In this document: positions 19,725 through 29,235 of the stretch, piece after piece
How the letters are laid out: each line of letters begins with the position of its first letter
Numbering within the stretch: position 1 is the first letter of the stretch
Source: an uncultured Sulfitobacter sp.
GTDB lineage: Bacteria; Pseudomonadota; Alphaproteobacteria; Rhodobacterales; Rhodobacteraceae
DNA: 64,000 nt
Direction of reading: 5' to 3'
Assembly: GCA_947501805.1 (NCBI GenBank)
Contig: CANMXJ010000001.1
Span: forward strand, 310,001-374,000
Made by a program: the position numbers and the translations under genes
Notes under the pieces: model-generated
What the model was told of the DNA's origin: nothing
Database searches by the model: none
What the model saw: only the letters and a program-made list of their open reading frames with translations

Positions 19725-20807
19725 TTACCGAACTTTCAACGTAGCCAATCCGATCATCGCCAAAATCAACGAGATGATCCAGAACCGGATCACGATCTGC
19801 GGCTCCGCCCAGCCCTTTTTCTCATAGTGATGGTGGATCGGGGCCATCAAGAACACCCGCTTGCCCGTCCGTTTGAAATACAGCACCTGCAAGATCACAG
19901 ACATCGCTTCAGCGACAAACACACCACCCACAACAGCAAAAACGATCTCGTGCTTCGCAGCCACCGCAATTGCACCCAAAGCACCGCCAAGCGCAAGCGA
20001 TCCGGTATCGCCCATAAACACGGCTGCGGGCGGGGCATTGTACCACAAGAACCCCAGTCCACCGCCGATCAACCCCATCGTAAAAACCAACATTTCACCA
20101 GTGCCGGGCACGTAATGTAACCCCAAATCCTCGGTAAAATCCACACGTCCCACCACATAAGCAATCACGCCAAGGGTCGCGGCAGCAATCATAACCGGCA
20201 TGATTGCCAGACCGTCCAACCCGTCCGTCAGGTTTACCGCATTTGCCGAACCGACAATCACGATCATTGCAAACGGGACAAAGAAAAGCCCCATGTGAAT
20301 AAGGGTGTCTTTAAAAATCGGAACAGCCAGCTGGTATTGCAGCGCGTCAGGGTGGTAAATTGTCGCCCAGATTCCTGCAATCAACGATATCAAAAAACCC
20401 AACAATAACCGCATTCTAGAAGACACACCTGCGGTGTTTTGCTTGCTGACTTTGGCATAATCGTCCGCAAAACCGATGGCGGCAAAACTCATCGTGACAA
20501 ACAGCACCAGCCAGACAAACGGATTGTCCAGCCGCGCCCAAAGCAACGTCGAGGTCAGCAAAGCGCCCACAATCAGCAGCCCTCCCATGGTCGGGGTGCC
20601 CGCTTTCACAAAATGCCCCTCTGGACCGTCCTCACGAATGGGTTGTCCTTTGCCCTGCCGTTTGCGCAACACAGCAATCAGCGGCTTGCCAAACAGAAAA
20701 CCAAAGATCAAGGCCGTCAAAAAAGCACCGCCCGCCCGGAACGTGATGTAGCGGAACAGGTTAAAAAAGTCGCCGCCGTCCGACAGCAGGGTTAACCAAT
20801 ACAACAT
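19725..20807 (-). CDS. mraY: Phospho-N-acetylmuramoyl-pentapeptide transferase MraY
   Basis: 360 residues, about ten membrane helices. MraY motifs are present: KAGTPTMGG, the catalytic [22 protein letters not shown] and the late [13 protein letters not shown]. It moves phospho-MurNAc-pentapeptide to undecaprenyl phosphate to form lipid I. It lies 42 bp after murF on the same strand. Confidence 0.98.
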   Translation of the reverse strand: MLYWLTLLSDGGDFFNLFRYITFRAGGAFLTALIFGFLFGKPLIAVLRKRQGKGQPIREDGPEGHFVKAGTPTMGGLLIVGALLTSTLLWARLDNPFVWLVLFVTMSFAAIGFADDYAKVSKQNTAGVSSRMRLLLGFLISLIAGIWATIYHPDALQYQLAVPIFKDTLIHMGLFFVPFAMIVIVGSANAVNLTDGLDGLAIMPVMIAAATLGVIAYVVGRVDFTEDLGLHYVPGTGEMLVFTMGLIGGGLGFLWYNAPPAAVFMGDTGSLALGGALGAIAVAAKHEIVFAVVGGVFVAEAMSVILQVLYFKRTGKRVFLMAPIHHHYEKKGWAEPQIVIRFWIISLILAMIGLATLKVR

Positions 20808-20849
20808 TCAACACGCACCTTATCATCATCTTGTAGGACCAAGTCCAGA

Positions 20850-22277
20850 TTACACACCATCTACCCGATGGCCCATTTTGCGAATGGCGTCAACAATTGC
20901 GCCCAATTTCATCGACAACGACCCTTTGGCCAGCACCACATCCCCGCTGTCCAGTTTTTGGCGCAGACCCGTTAACATCTCATGCGATGTTTCGGTCCAA
21001 TCACCACGCTGGTGCTCTGGCAACAGGTCATACAGCGACCGCATCAACGGCCCGATGCAATGAATTACGTCCAGCGTTTTGGTTGCCTCCAGATGGGCCA
21101 GCCCTGCGTGCAAGGCAACCGCATCCTCGCCAAGTTCTTTCATGTCACCCAGAAACGCGATCTTGCGGCCCTTGCTGACGCGTCCGATGTCATGCGTGAC
21201 CTGCGATGCTGCCAAAACTTCCAATGCCGCCGCCATCGAGGTCGGGTTTGCATTGTAACTGTCGTCGATCAAATCCAGTGTCAGATGTGTCTCAACGGGA
21301 TCCAGCACAAGTGTTTCGCGCCCGCCGCGCCCCTCATAGGGTGCCCAGCGCCCCAGCGATTGCGCCGCCAAGGCCAGATCACCGCCCAAGGCCTGAACCA
21401 CCGCCAAGGCCCCCAACCCGTTCATCGCAAAATGCCGCCCCGGCGTGGCGATCTTGAACAGCAGCGGCGTGCCGTCTGCGTCGGCCTGCACCACGGTCGC
21501 CTCCGCCTGCACATTTACGTCCTTCAGCTTGAACTGGAACCCGTGTTCGCCAAATTCGATCTCGCGCAGTTTGCAATCCACAGCCTTGGCCATCAGGATC
21601 GCCGCATGTTCGATATCGGCGTTGATGACTGCCACACCACCAACCGGCACACCCTCAAAAATCGTGGCCTTTTCCATCGCTATTCCGGCAACATTCTCGA
21701 AGGCCTCCAGATGCGCGGCTGCCACAGTTGTCACCATTGCCACATCGGGCCGCGCCATCCGCGAAAGCGGTGCAATTTCGCCGGGATGGTTCATCCCGAT
21801 CTCAATCACAGCATATTCCGTATCGGCAGGCATCCGCGCCAGCGTCAGCGGAACACCCCAGTGGTTGTTGTAACTGGCCACAGAAGCATGTGTGCGACCC
21901 TGATCAGCCAACATCGCCAAGAGCATTTCCTTGGTCGAGGTTTTCCCCACGCTGCCTGTTACGGCCGCGACCTTGGCATCGGTGCGCGCACGCGCGGCGC
22001 AGCCCAAGGCCTCTAGCCCCGCCAGCACATCGTCTACAATCAGCAAAGGCGCACCGTCCGCCACGCCGTCCGGTACTTTTGATACCATGGCCGCTGCCGC
22101 GCCTTTTTCCAACGCTTGCGCCACAAACTCATGCCCGTCGCGCACATCCGTGAGCGCGACAAACAGATCACCCTGCGCGATGGTGCGCGTATCAATCGAC
22201 ACACCTTCGCAGGTCCACGCTCCCACGGCACGCCCGCCGGTGGCCGCTGCCGCCTCTGCGCTTGTCCACAAACTCAT
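20850..22277 (-). CDS. murF: UDP-MurNAc-tripeptide--D-Ala-D-Ala ligase MurF
   Basis: 475 residues. ATP loop VAAVTGSVGKTSTKEMLLA, then NNHWGVPLTLARMP and IEIGMNHPGEIAPL, and DLIDDSYNANPTSMAAAL are MurF signatures. It completes the cytoplasmic UDP-MurNAc-pentapeptide. Its start overlaps the murE stop by 4 bp. Confidence 0.97.
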   Translation of the reverse strand: MSLWTSAEAAAATGGRAVGAWTCEGVSIDTRTIAQGDLFVALTDVRDGHEFVAQALEKGAAAAMVSKVPDGVADGAPLLIVDDVLAGLEALGCAARARTDAKVAAVTGSVGKTSTKEMLLAMLADQGRTHASVASYNNHWGVPLTLARMPADTEYAVIEIGMNHPGEIAPLSRMARPDVAMVTTVAAAHLEAFENVAGIAMEKATIFEGVPVGGVAVINADIEHAAILMAKAVDCKLREIEFGEHGFQFKLKDVNVQAEATVVQADADGTPLLFKIATPGRHFAMNGLGALAVVQALGGDLALAAQSLGRWAPYEGRGGRETLVLDPVETHLTLDLIDDSYNANPTSMAAALEVLAASQVTHDIGRVSKGRKIAFLGDMKELGEDAVALHAGLAHLEATKTLDVIHCIGPLMRSLYDLLPEHQRGDWTETSHEMLTGLRQKLDSGDVVLAKGSLSMKLGAIVDAIRKMGHRVDGV

Positions 22278-23755
22278 GCCAGTCTCCCGTCCAGTGCTGC
22301 GACCGCCACACTTGCCTGTTCCACGTCATCAAAGGGCAGAACATCATCGCCAACGGTCTGCCCAGTCTCGTGTCCCTTGCCCGCAATCAACAACGCATCA
22401 CCGGGACCAATGGCATCCACGCCGCGCAGAATTGCCTCGGCGCGATCCCCCACTTCGCTTGCTTCCGGCGCGCCAAGCAAGACCGCCGCCCGGATTACTG
22501 CCGGATCTTCGGAGCGCGGATTGTCATCCGTCACAATCACCAGATCCGCGTGTTCGGTTGCAGCCGCGCCCATCAATGGACGTTTTGTTGCATCACGGTC
22601 CCCGCCAGCACCCACAATTGCCACCAGCCGCCCCATGACATGCGGGCGCATCGCCTGCAACGCGGTCGCAACCGCATCGGGCGTATGTGCGTAATCCACA
22701 AACACCGCCGCGCCGTTATCGCGGGTTGCGGCCAGTTGCATCCGGCCGCGCACGGTCTTGAGGTGTGGCAGCGTATCAAACACCTCTGCCGGGTTTCCAC
22801 CACAGGCGATGACCAAACCACAGGCCAGCAGCACGTTATCCGCCTGAAAGCCGCCAATCAGGTCCAGCCGTTTTTGATACTCCTTGCCACGCCAAGAAAA
22901 CCGCAAGTCCTGTCCGGTTGCATCAAATCGCTGCCCCAAAAGCTGCAAATCACCGCCGTCACGCCCAACGGTAATGACATCACAGCCACGCGCGCGCGCA
23001 ATCGCAGCAATTTCAACACCTTTAGGATCGTCGATATTGACCACAGCGGTGCCATCTTCGGGCAATACGCGGGCAAACAAACCTGCTTTGGCATCAAAAT
23101 ACGCCTCGAATGTTTCGTGATAATCCAAATGGTCTTGGGTGAAGTTGGTAAATCCTGCGGCTTGCAGTGTGACCCCGTCCAAACGCCGCTGGTCTAACCC
23201 GTGCGAAGATGCCTCCATTGCGGCATGGGTAATCCCGTTGGCAACGGCTTCAGCCAACGCTTTGTGCAGGGTGATCGGCTCTGGCGTTGTATGTGCCAGC
23301 GGTGCGGTCCACGCGCCCTCGACCCCTGTGGTGCCGAGGTTGACCGCAGCCAGACCTATCTCGATCCAGATTTGGCGCACAAAGGTCGATACCGAGGTCT
23401 TACCGTTGGTGCCTGTCACGGCGATCATCGTCGCGGGCTGCGCACCAAACCAAAGCGCAGCTGTGCGTGAGAGCGCCTCGCGCGGGGCATCCGTTACCAC
23501 TACAGTAACGCCCGCCTCTGCCATAACATCGGCAGCAATTCTCGCCCCTTCCGCATCCGTCAGAACCGCAATCGCACCTTGGCGCACCGCGTATTGAATG
23601 AATTCACCACCATGCACGCGCGATCCCGGCAGGGCAGCAAAAAGGAATCCGTCACGCACCAAACGGCTGTCCACCGCCAGTCCTGTGATGTCGGGATTGG
23701 CCCCACCCCGGCCCGTAAGCCCAAGTGAAGAAAGCGAAACGGATCGGGTGCTCAT
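22274..23755 (-). CDS. murE: UDP-MurNAc-L-Ala-D-Glu--meso-diaminopimelate ligase MurE
   Basis: 493 residues. ATP loop VTGTNGKTSVSTFVRQI, the carbamylated-lysine region, and the substrate motif DDNPRSEDP, whose DNPR sequence is the mark of enzymes that add meso-diaminopimelate rather than lysine. It therefore predicts a Gram-negative type DAP peptidoglycan. It overlaps murF by 4 bp and begins 16 bp after ftsI. Confidence 0.98.
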   Translation of the reverse strand: MSTRSVSLSSLGLTGRGGANPDITGLAVDSRLVRDGFLFAALPGSRVHGGEFIQYAVRQGAIAVLTDAEGARIAADVMAEAGVTVVVTDAPREALSRTAALWFGAQPATMIAVTGTNGKTSVSTFVRQIWIEIGLAAVNLGTTGVEGAWTAPLAHTTPEPITLHKALAEAVANGITHAAMEASSHGLDQRRLDGVTLQAAGFTNFTQDHLDYHETFEAYFDAKAGLFARVLPEDGTAVVNIDDPKGVEIAAIARARGCDVITVGRDGGDLQLLGQRFDATGQDLRFSWRGKEYQKRLDLIGGFQADNVLLACGLVIACGGNPAEVFDTLPHLKTVRGRMQLAATRDNGAAVFVDYAHTPDAVATALQAMRPHVMGRLVAIVGAGGDRDATKRPLMGAAATEHADLVIVTDDNPRSEDPAVIRAAVLLGAPEASEVGDRAEAILRGVDAIGPGDALLIAGKGHETGQTVGDDVLPFDDVEQASVAVAALDGRLA

Positions 23756-23771
23756 GGGGGAAAGTCTTTTA

Positions 23772-25562
23772 TCAGTTGTTGCTGCTGGTCAGCGTTACCA
23801 TAGCCGGGTTCACAGGTTCAACAGTTGGTCTGATGCCCAGCAAAGGTGCCACGCGCCGGATCATCTCAGCCGCCACAGGCACTGCAGTCCAGCCCGCCGT
23901 TCGGCGCGGTTTCTTACCCGAATTCTCGGAAGGCTCATCAAGTGTGACGATCAGCACATATTTCGGATCATGTGCCGGGAAAATGGACGCAAAGGTCGCC
24001 AGCGTCTTTTTCTTGTAATAGCCGCCACGGGGCTTGGGTTTGTCAGCGGTGCCCGTCTTGCCACCAACAAAATAGCCCGGCACCCGTGCAAAGCTTGCGG
24101 TACCATCAGACACCACCTTGCGCAGCATATTGCGCCCGTCACGTGCCGCACGTTCTGACATGATGCGTGGTCCCTGCGTGGGCCGGTCCTGCTTGATCAA
24201 TGTTGGCGTCACCTTGTAGCCGCCATTTGCAATCGCCGCATAACCCGCTGCCAGGTGCATCGGCGAAGTTGATAACCCGTGACCATAAGAGATTGTCACC
24301 GCTGACAAATCTGTCCAACGCTTCGGCAACAGGGGCTTTCCGCCTGCCGCCTCGACGATCTCGAAAGGCGTGGCTTCGAAAAACCCAAGTTTCTTTAGAA
24401 ATTCCTTTTGCCGCTGCACACCAATCTGCAAAGCCATACGTCCGGTGCCACGGTTCGAAGACTTCACGATAATGTCGGAGACAGACAAAGGCCCGTAGTT
24501 CTTGTTCTGGAACTCGCCAATCTTGAACCCGCCAACCTTCATCGGGCCTGCGGTGTTGATCACCGTATTGACGTTCACCAGCCCCAGTTCGATGGCCTGC
24601 GTCGCAGTGAATATCTTAAAGACCGAGCCCAGTTCATACACCCCCTGCACAGAGCGATTAAACAACGGACTGTCCGATGCATCCCCTTCTGTCGGGGGCC
24701 GTGGCCGGTCGTTGGGATCAAATGTCGGCAGCGATACAACCGAAATCACTTCACCGGTTTTCACATCCATCAGCACGCTTGTCGCGCCTTTGGCGTTCAT
24801 TAGTTTCATGCCGCCCCACAGAATACGCTCGGCAGCGGCCTGCACGGTCAGGTCCAGCGACAATTTCAGCGGCTTTGCGCCATTTGCAGGATCACGCAGA
24901 TAATCGTCAAAGTACTTCTCGACGCCCGCAACACCAATCACTTCAGCGGCGTGCACACCTTCCTTGCCATAAGATGCGCCACCCAAAACATGCGCCGCAA
25001 GCGATCCGTTTGGATAAAGCCGCATGTCGCGGGGCGCAAAAAGCAATCCCGGATCACCGATGTCATGCACCGCCTGCTTTTGCTCGGGGCTGATTTTCTT
25101 TTTGATCCACAAAAACTTACGCTTGCCCGTGAAATCCTTGATTAGACGTTCCTCATCCAGATCAGGAAACACTTTGACCAGTCCCTTGGCCGCCTGCACC
25201 GGATCCACCATGTGCTTGGGCTGTGCATAAAGCGCATGCGTGTCGAAATTGGTGGCTAGGATATTACCATTCCTATCAACGATATCCGCGCGGGAGGCAG
25301 AGATCACGGCACCCGGCGCATGGGCGCGCGGTTCTACCGGATCGGTGCTGGCCAGCATGCCCATGCGTGCCCCGACAACTGTAAAGGCGCATAGAAAGAA
25401 CGCGCCCAACACAAACAACCGCCCTTCAGCGCGCAAGCGCGAACGGTCGCGCATCTGTTCGTGGCGGATACGTTTGTTTTCACGTTCGATTGCATCGGGG
25501 TTTTCGCCCTTTTGACGCGCCTCAAGGATACGCGCCAACGGGCGCAGCGGTGTGCGGATCAT
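23772..25562 (-). CDS. ftsI: Septal peptidoglycan transpeptidase FtsI (PBP3)
   Basis: 596 residues. A cytoplasmic tail and one membrane helix (about residues 48-68) precede the PBP dimerisation domain and the transpeptidase domain. The three catalytic motifs are visible: SVFK with Ser313, SSN at 368-370 and KTG at 502-504. It cross-links septal peptidoglycan with FtsW. It overlaps ftsL by 4 bp (ATGA). Confidence 0.98.
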   Translation of the reverse strand: MIRTPLRPLARILEARQKGENPDAIERENKRIRHEQMRDRSRLRAEGRLFVLGAFFLCAFTVVGARMGMLASTDPVEPRAHAPGAVISASRADIVDRNGNILATNFDTHALYAQPKHMVDPVQAAKGLVKVFPDLDEERLIKDFTGKRKFLWIKKKISPEQKQAVHDIGDPGLLFAPRDMRLYPNGSLAAHVLGGASYGKEGVHAAEVIGVAGVEKYFDDYLRDPANGAKPLKLSLDLTVQAAAERILWGGMKLMNAKGATSVLMDVKTGEVISVVSLPTFDPNDRPRPPTEGDASDSPLFNRSVQGVYELGSVFKIFTATQAIELGLVNVNTVINTAGPMKVGGFKIGEFQNKNYGPLSVSDIIVKSSNRGTGRMALQIGVQRQKEFLKKLGFFEATPFEIVEAAGGKPLLPKRWTDLSAVTISYGHGLSTSPMHLAAGYAAIANGGYKVTPTLIKQDRPTQGPRIMSERAARDGRNMLRKVVSDGTASFARVPGYFVGGKTGTADKPKPRGGYYKKKTLATFASIFPAHDPKYVLIVTLDEPSENSGKKPRRTAGWTAVPVAAEMIRRVAPLLGIRPTVEPVNPAMVTLTSSNN

Positions 25563-25912
25563 AGCGGGTCCTCCGGATCGGCGGCGCTGGAGACGTCAAC
25601 GGGATTTGTGATCGGCAACAAGGGCGCGGGCGGATAGGCCACCTCGTCCACCTTGCCGAACTGGTCAGGATGCAGCGGCAACAGGCCCAACCGCTCAAAG
25701 TTGATTTCCGCAAGATCGCGCAGGCGTTCGGGGCGGTTCTGATAGGCCCATTCAGCCCTGAGAACCGCCAGTCTTGAGTGTGCCGCGCGAATGTTGGCAT
25801 GCAGCTTGTCCGCCTCGCTCAGCGCCTGCTGGGTCGCGTAATTCTCGCGGTAGGCCCAGAACGCCAATGCAATAACGGCCATGGCAGTCAGGATATGAAG
25901 GATCGCGCGCAT
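25559..25912 (-). CDS. ftsL: Cell division protein FtsL
   Basis: 117 residues. One N-terminal membrane helix (about residues 5-22, LHILTAMAVIALAFWAY) is followed by a helical stretch suited to a coiled coil (LSEADKLHANIRAAHSRLAV) and a proline-rich tail. Sequence identity in FtsL is low across bacteria; the call rests on size, topology and its place between rsmH and ftsI. It would join FtsQ in the FtsQLB complex. Confidence 0.88.
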   Translation of the reverse strand: MRAILHILTAMAVIALAFWAYRENYATQQALSEADKLHANIRAAHSRLAVLRAEWAYQNRPERLRDLAEINFERLGLLPLHPDQFGKVDEVAYPPAPLLPITNPVDVSSAADPEDPL

Positions 25913-25916
25913 GTCT

Positions 25917-26906
25917 TTACAGTCCTTTAACCATCGGCATCCCGAGGGATTTCTCAGTTACCACGCCACTTGGCGCATCCGTACGGATCGCCACCCGAAG
26001 CTTCGCAGAACGCGAGCGCGGGTTTTCGTCCAGCTCCTGCGCATCCGGCCCAATGGCCTTGCGCTTTTTCACGATGAACTGCGGCGCGTCGCGCTGAGTC
26101 TCGGGTGCAAAGCGGTTGGCGTTTCCCCCACCACCTGATCGCGCCGTAAGAAAGCGTTTAACCATCCGGTCCTCGACAGAATGAAACGTCACAACAGCCA
26201 GCCGCCCACCCGGTTTCAGCGCCCGTTCAGCGGCCATAAGCCCGCGAAACAACTCGCCATATTCATCATTCACCGCGATGCGCAGCGCCTGAAAACTACG
26301 TGTCGCCGGATGGCTCTGGCCGGGTTTGGAGCGGGGCAAACAGCCCTCTACCAGACGCGTCAATTCGTGGGTTGTCTTGATTGGTGCGTCTTCGCGGGCC
26401 ATGACAATTGCCTTGGCAATGCGCCTGCTTGCGCGTTCTTCCCCAAACTGGAACAGAATAGAGGCAATCACGTCTTCTTCGGCAGTGTTCACGATATCAG
26501 CGGCTGATGGCCCGTCCTGCGACATCCGCATGTCTAGCGGCCCGTCCCGCATGAAAGAAAAACCGCGCTCGGCAATGTCCAACTGCATGGAGGAAACGCC
26601 AAGGTCAAGGACCACGCCATCAAGGCCCGAGGCATATTCGTCCATCTTGGAAAACACACCCTGCTGCATCACCAGCCGGTCACCGTATTCCCCCGCCCAG
26701 TCCGCCGCCATGTCAAACGCCAGCGGATCACGATCCACTGCGATGACTTTCGCAGCACCTGCGTCCAGAAACGCTCGGGTATACCCGCCTGCGCCAAAGG
26801 TGCCATCCAGCCAGACTCCCTCAACAGGGGCAACAGCGGACAAGATAGGGCGCAGCAAAACCGGTGTATGGGGGGCAGATGTATTGTCAGAGGCCGCAGC
26901 AGCCAT
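25917..26906 (-). CDS. rsmH: 16S rRNA (cytosine-1402-N4)-methyltransferase RsmH
   Basis: 329 residues. The class I methyltransferase motif is [45 protein letters not shown] and the C-terminal [12 protein letters not shown] are RsmH (MraW) signatures. It methylates the ribosomal P site. It lies 5 bp after mraZ and 4 bp before ftsL. Confidence 0.97.
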   Translation of the reverse strand: MAAAASDNTSAPHTPVLLRPILSAVAPVEGVWLDGTFGAGGYTRAFLDAGAAKVIAVDRDPLAFDMAADWAGEYGDRLVMQQGVFSKMDEYASGLDGVVLDLGVSSMQLDIAERGFSFMRDGPLDMRMSQDGPSAADIVNTAEEDVIASILFQFGEERASRRIAKAIVMAREDAPIKTTHELTRLVEGCLPRSKPGQSHPATRSFQALRIAVNDEYGELFRGLMAAERALKPGGRLAVVTFHSVEDRMVKRFLTARSGGGGNANRFAPETQRDAPQFIVKKRKAIGPDAQELDENPRSRSAKLRVAIRTDAPSGVVTEKSLGMPMVKGL

Positions 26907-26911
26907 AGCAG

Positions 26912-27415
26912 TTATTCCCCCGGAGGGCCGTCAAGGAACGCCATCGGATCAAAATCCTCTGGCAGATCGTCCAGCCATTCTTCTTCTTTGGCACGTTCGA
27001 CTGTGTCGTAGGTCTCGGTCTTCCAAATCTGGAACGTATCACCGGCGGCGATAAAGAACGCCTCGTTCTCAAGATCGATTTTCTGACGCAGCTTGGCCGG
27101 CAATACCAAACGGCCCGTCTCGTCTACCGTTGTCGGGAAAGACTGTCCGTGGAACAGACGCTGCAACATCTTGCGCTCCATGCTGCCACGTGGGAGTGCG
27201 TCGATTTTTGCATCCACCTCGTCAATCGCGTTCATCGTATAACATTCAAGGTACTGGCGGCGCTTGTCACCATAGACAATGACCAGCTCGGGGTTTTCGC
27301 CGCTCTTCCAGTTCGGATCGCCCGCCTCCAGCACACGCCGAAAAGAGGCTGGAATTGAAACCCGCCCCTTCGCATCGACCTTGTGGTGGCTTTCGCCTCT
27401 GAACCTGCGGCTCAC
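26912..27415 (-). CDS. mraZ: Transcriptional regulator MraZ
   Basis: 167 residues with two AbrB-like SpoVT/MraZ repeats: the first starts [21 protein letters not shown], the second has [17 protein letters not shown]. MraZ binds repeated TGGG-type boxes and controls the dcw operon, including itself. I use the GTG at 27415 because AGGA lies about nine bases upstream and the protein then begins with the usual SRRFRG; the open frame upstream is leader. Three groups of 10-bp-spaced TGGGA-like repeats lie upstream (see the separate entries), consistent with autoregulation. Confidence 0.95.
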   Translation of the reverse strand: MSRRFRGESHHKVDAKGRVSIPASFRRVLEAGDPNWKSGENPELVIVYGDKRRQYLECYTMNAIDEVDAKIDALPRGSMERKMLQRLFHGQSFPTTVDETGRLVLPAKLRQKIDLENEAFFIAAGDTFQIWKTETYDTVERAKEEEWLDDLPEDFDPMAFLDGPPGE

Positions 27416-27490
27416 TGTGTACGTTCCTACTATGCGCTTTCGCGCTTGAGTCCGCCGCGCCCCTCGCGGAAAACTGGGTGTTAGATGTAG

Positions 27491-27700
27491 AAACGGCGGG
27501 TTTGATCTGCTGCCACTGATCAACCCGCCGTTCCTGTCCCGCTATGGCGGGGAAGTCCGACTGCGCGCGCCACCTGGGGGGATGTCTGCTCGCTCGCGCG
27601 CCGGATCTCTTGGTCTGATGAAAGCGAGGTGCCTGTATGAAACCTGCTAGGTTTTGTTTTTGTGTGGGGTCGTTTGGTGCCCCGTTGTCCCGTTCTCATC
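27491..27700 (-). ncRNA. Candidate UpsM-like small RNA from the mraZ 5' leader
   Basis: The leader carries a very strong hairpin at 27492-27532: AACGGCGGGTTGATC pairs with GATCAAACCCGCCGTT with one bulged base and a 10-nt loop, followed on the minus strand by a short TTTCT. Upstream are further helices, such as AAACCT/AGGTTT at 27640-27654 and GGGG/CCCC at 27666-27683. In Rhodobacter sphaeroides the long mraZ leader is terminated or processed to the abundant sRNA UpsM, and this arrangement fits. The 5' end given here is a guess from the known length of about 200 nt; the T tract is weak. Confidence 0.5.
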
Positions 27701-27710
27701 CGATGCACTA

Positions 27711-27735
27711 GGGATGCCATGGGAAATCATGGGCG
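27711..27735 (+). promoter_or_regulatory. Array A: three GGGA/GGGC boxes with 10-bp period
   Basis: GGGATGCCAT GGGAAATCAT GGGCG reads as three boxes exactly 10 bp apart on the plus strand, that is, opposite to the direction of mraZ. TGGGN separated by five bases is the known MraZ operator pattern. It lies about 300 bp before the mraZ start, near the expected UpsM 5' end. Confidence 0.45.
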
Positions 27736-27835
27736 TCTACAATTTTTTTGGTCTTTATCCCCAATATCTTGTTTTGCACAGATCTGAAAAACAAGATTTA
27801 GTAGTGACACATCGCGAAAATTTAGCCTAATTTGT

Positions 27836-27867
27836 CATATAGTGAACTTTAACCACTAAATATGGTA
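27836..27867 (-). promoter_or_regulatory. Candidate mraZ promoter element shared with ftsZ
   Basis: Reading towards mraZ, TACCATATTTAGTG (27867-27854) is followed 12 bp later by TATATG (27841-27836). The same 14-base word with a similar downstream TATA hexamer stands before ftsZ. It could be an activator site upstream of a -10 box; no start site is known. Confidence 0.35.
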
Positions 27868-27880
27868 GTTCCTCATCGCT

Positions 27881-27905
27881 GACCACAATATCCCACAAAT
27901 TCCCA
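27881..27905 (-). promoter_or_regulatory. Array B: candidate MraZ operator, TGGGA-N5-TGGGA-N5-TGGTC
   Basis: On the mraZ coding strand: TGGGA ATTTG TGGGA TATTG TGGTC, three boxes with a strict 10-bp period, the last degenerate. This is the pattern described for MraZ binding sites. It lies just upstream of the candidate promoter word at 27854. Confidence 0.5.
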
Positions 27906-27924
27906 AAAAATTTCAACCACAGAC

Positions 27925-27933
27925 TTATCCACA
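27925..27933 (+). promoter_or_regulatory. Perfect DnaA box
   Basis: TTATCCACA is identical to the consensus DnaA-binding 9-mer. A one-mismatch copy (TTCTCCACA) lies at 27952-27960. Only two boxes are present and there is no origin-like gene context (no hemE, parAB, gidA or dnaA), so a regulatory role for DnaA is more likely than an origin. Confidence 0.4.
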
Positions 27934-28057
27934 AGGTATGTTCTCCCCTTGTTCTCCACACTCATTTCAATTTCAAGCGAAAACGCGTTTGTTTCAACGA
28001 AAACTGATTCGGTATCGGTACGAATTTCCCACACCCGATTGCGCATCGGCGACCTTT

Positions 28058-28094
28058 TCCCATCAAATCCCGTGGTGCGTCCCATCTATTCCCA
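28058..28094 (-). promoter_or_regulatory. Array C: two pairs of TGGGA boxes with 10-bp period
   Basis: On the minus strand: TGGGA-N5-TGGGA (28094-28080), then CGGGA-N5-TGGGA (28072-28058). Each pair keeps the 10-bp period; the two pairs are 22 bp apart. It lies 134-170 bp upstream of the divergent gene at 28228 and about 650 bp upstream of mraZ. Confidence 0.35.
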
Positions 28095-28227
28095 TGTGAC
28101 GCCTCTGACAGCCGTCACACCGTCCTGTGTCCAAAATCGCCGGCCCGACCTAATTTACCCAAGGGAACCTTGCGTCTACTGGTTCAAGACGCCAAAAGGT
28201 GGGCAATTGTCGTAAGGAGACATCTTA

Positions 28228-29013
28228 ATGAGCACAGCTTTGGCCATTCTCGCCCATGCCTTGCGCATGCTTGTGTTCGAGCCAAGCGCAACCTTGCGGG
28301 TTATCTTTCCGGCCGTCTTGCTGGTGCTGGTCAGCAGCGGGGCAATCGCAACTCTGGCCCCCGATGCAGTTGCGCTGATGCAATCGACAACGGACACGCC
28401 TGTCCTGCCATCTCCGTCCAGCGTTGCGCTGATGCTCGTTTTCGGCATCCTCGCATTGATCGGATACGCCCTCATGGCGATTCTGTGGCACCGCTATGTC
28501 CTATTAAACGGTGCAGAGCGCACCGAAGACCTGCGCCCCAGCGGACGCATCTTTGCACGCTATGTCTGGCGCGCCATTGTGGTGGGATGTGTGCAACTGC
28601 TGGCCGCAATTCCGGTCATTCTTATCATGGGAGCCCTTGGTGCCGCCTTTATCATGGACAATCCCAACGAGGTCCCTGCCCTGATTATCGGCCTGTTGGG
28701 CAGCCTTGTCTTTATATGGGTCGCCCTGCGCGTCAGTGTTGTCCTGCCCGCCGCCGCCATGGGACAGGTGATGCCGGTGGCTGACAGCTGGGCTACAACC
28801 AAATCGGTTTCGACCGAACTGTGGGGGGTCGCGACCCTCCTGACCGGCCTCAACATCTTTGTGTATTTCATCACCGGACTGATCCTGCCCGAAGCGGGCT
28901 TCGTCGCGGCAATGGTACAAACGCTTGTCTTCATCATAGAGGGTCTGGTCTTTATCTCTGTCCTAACCACACTCTACGGTCATCTGGTCGAGGGCCGCTC
29001 TCTGGGGCAATAA
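28228..29013 (+). CDS. Multi-pass membrane protein of unknown function
   Basis: 261 residues with about six hydrophobic segments (for example VIFPAVLLVLVSSGAIATL, IVVGCVQLLAAIPVILIMGA and FVAAMVQTLVFIIEGLVFIS). A clear AAGGAG site lies 8 bases before the ATG. The layout, with a short cytosolic start (MSTALAILAHALRMLVFEPS) and an internal WHRYVLLNGAER motif, recalls the YciC-like or glycerophosphodiester-phosphodiesterase membrane-domain families, but I cannot assign it. It is divergent from mraZ and shares the 0.8 kb intergenic region with it, so TGGGA array C could act on it too. Confidence 0.8.
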   Translation: MSTALAILAHALRMLVFEPSATLRVIFPAVLLVLVSSGAIATLAPDAVALMQSTTDTPVLPSPSSVALMLVFGILALIGYALMAILWHRYVLLNGAERTEDLRPSGRIFARYVWRAIVVGCVQLLAAIPVILIMGALGAAFIMDNPNEVPALIIGLLGSLVFIWVALRVSVVLPAAAMGQVMPVADSWATTKSVSTELWGVATLLTGLNIFVYFITGLILPEAGFVAAMVQTLVFIIEGLVFISVLTTLYGHLVEGRSLGQ

Positions 29014-29235
29014 CCCGGCTTGCCCCCCTTGTGACCGACAGCCAAGTCGCACCCTTTTGGCCAAATCCCGCCTGATCCTGCCCGCTTCAAAATAGTCTTT
29101 GGGGCAATAGTTTTGGGCGGGCTATTCTGATGACAGGCCGACCCGTTTGCCACCGACCGTTCTTTAAGATCAACAAATTTTTTCCTACTACTCTCTATTT
29201 TATTATCGAAAACGTCCTCAAAAGGAGAATTGATT

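Noticed and set aside
27873..28085. 70-codon minus-strand reading frame upstream of mraZ
   Set aside because: It runs through TGGGA arrays B and C and the DnaA box, has no clear ribosome-binding site, and its composition follows the repeated GGGA motifs.
27416..28227. Possible replication origin (DnaA box, AT-rich)
   Set aside because: Only one perfect and one near DnaA box, and none of the genes usually beside alphaproteobacterial origins.
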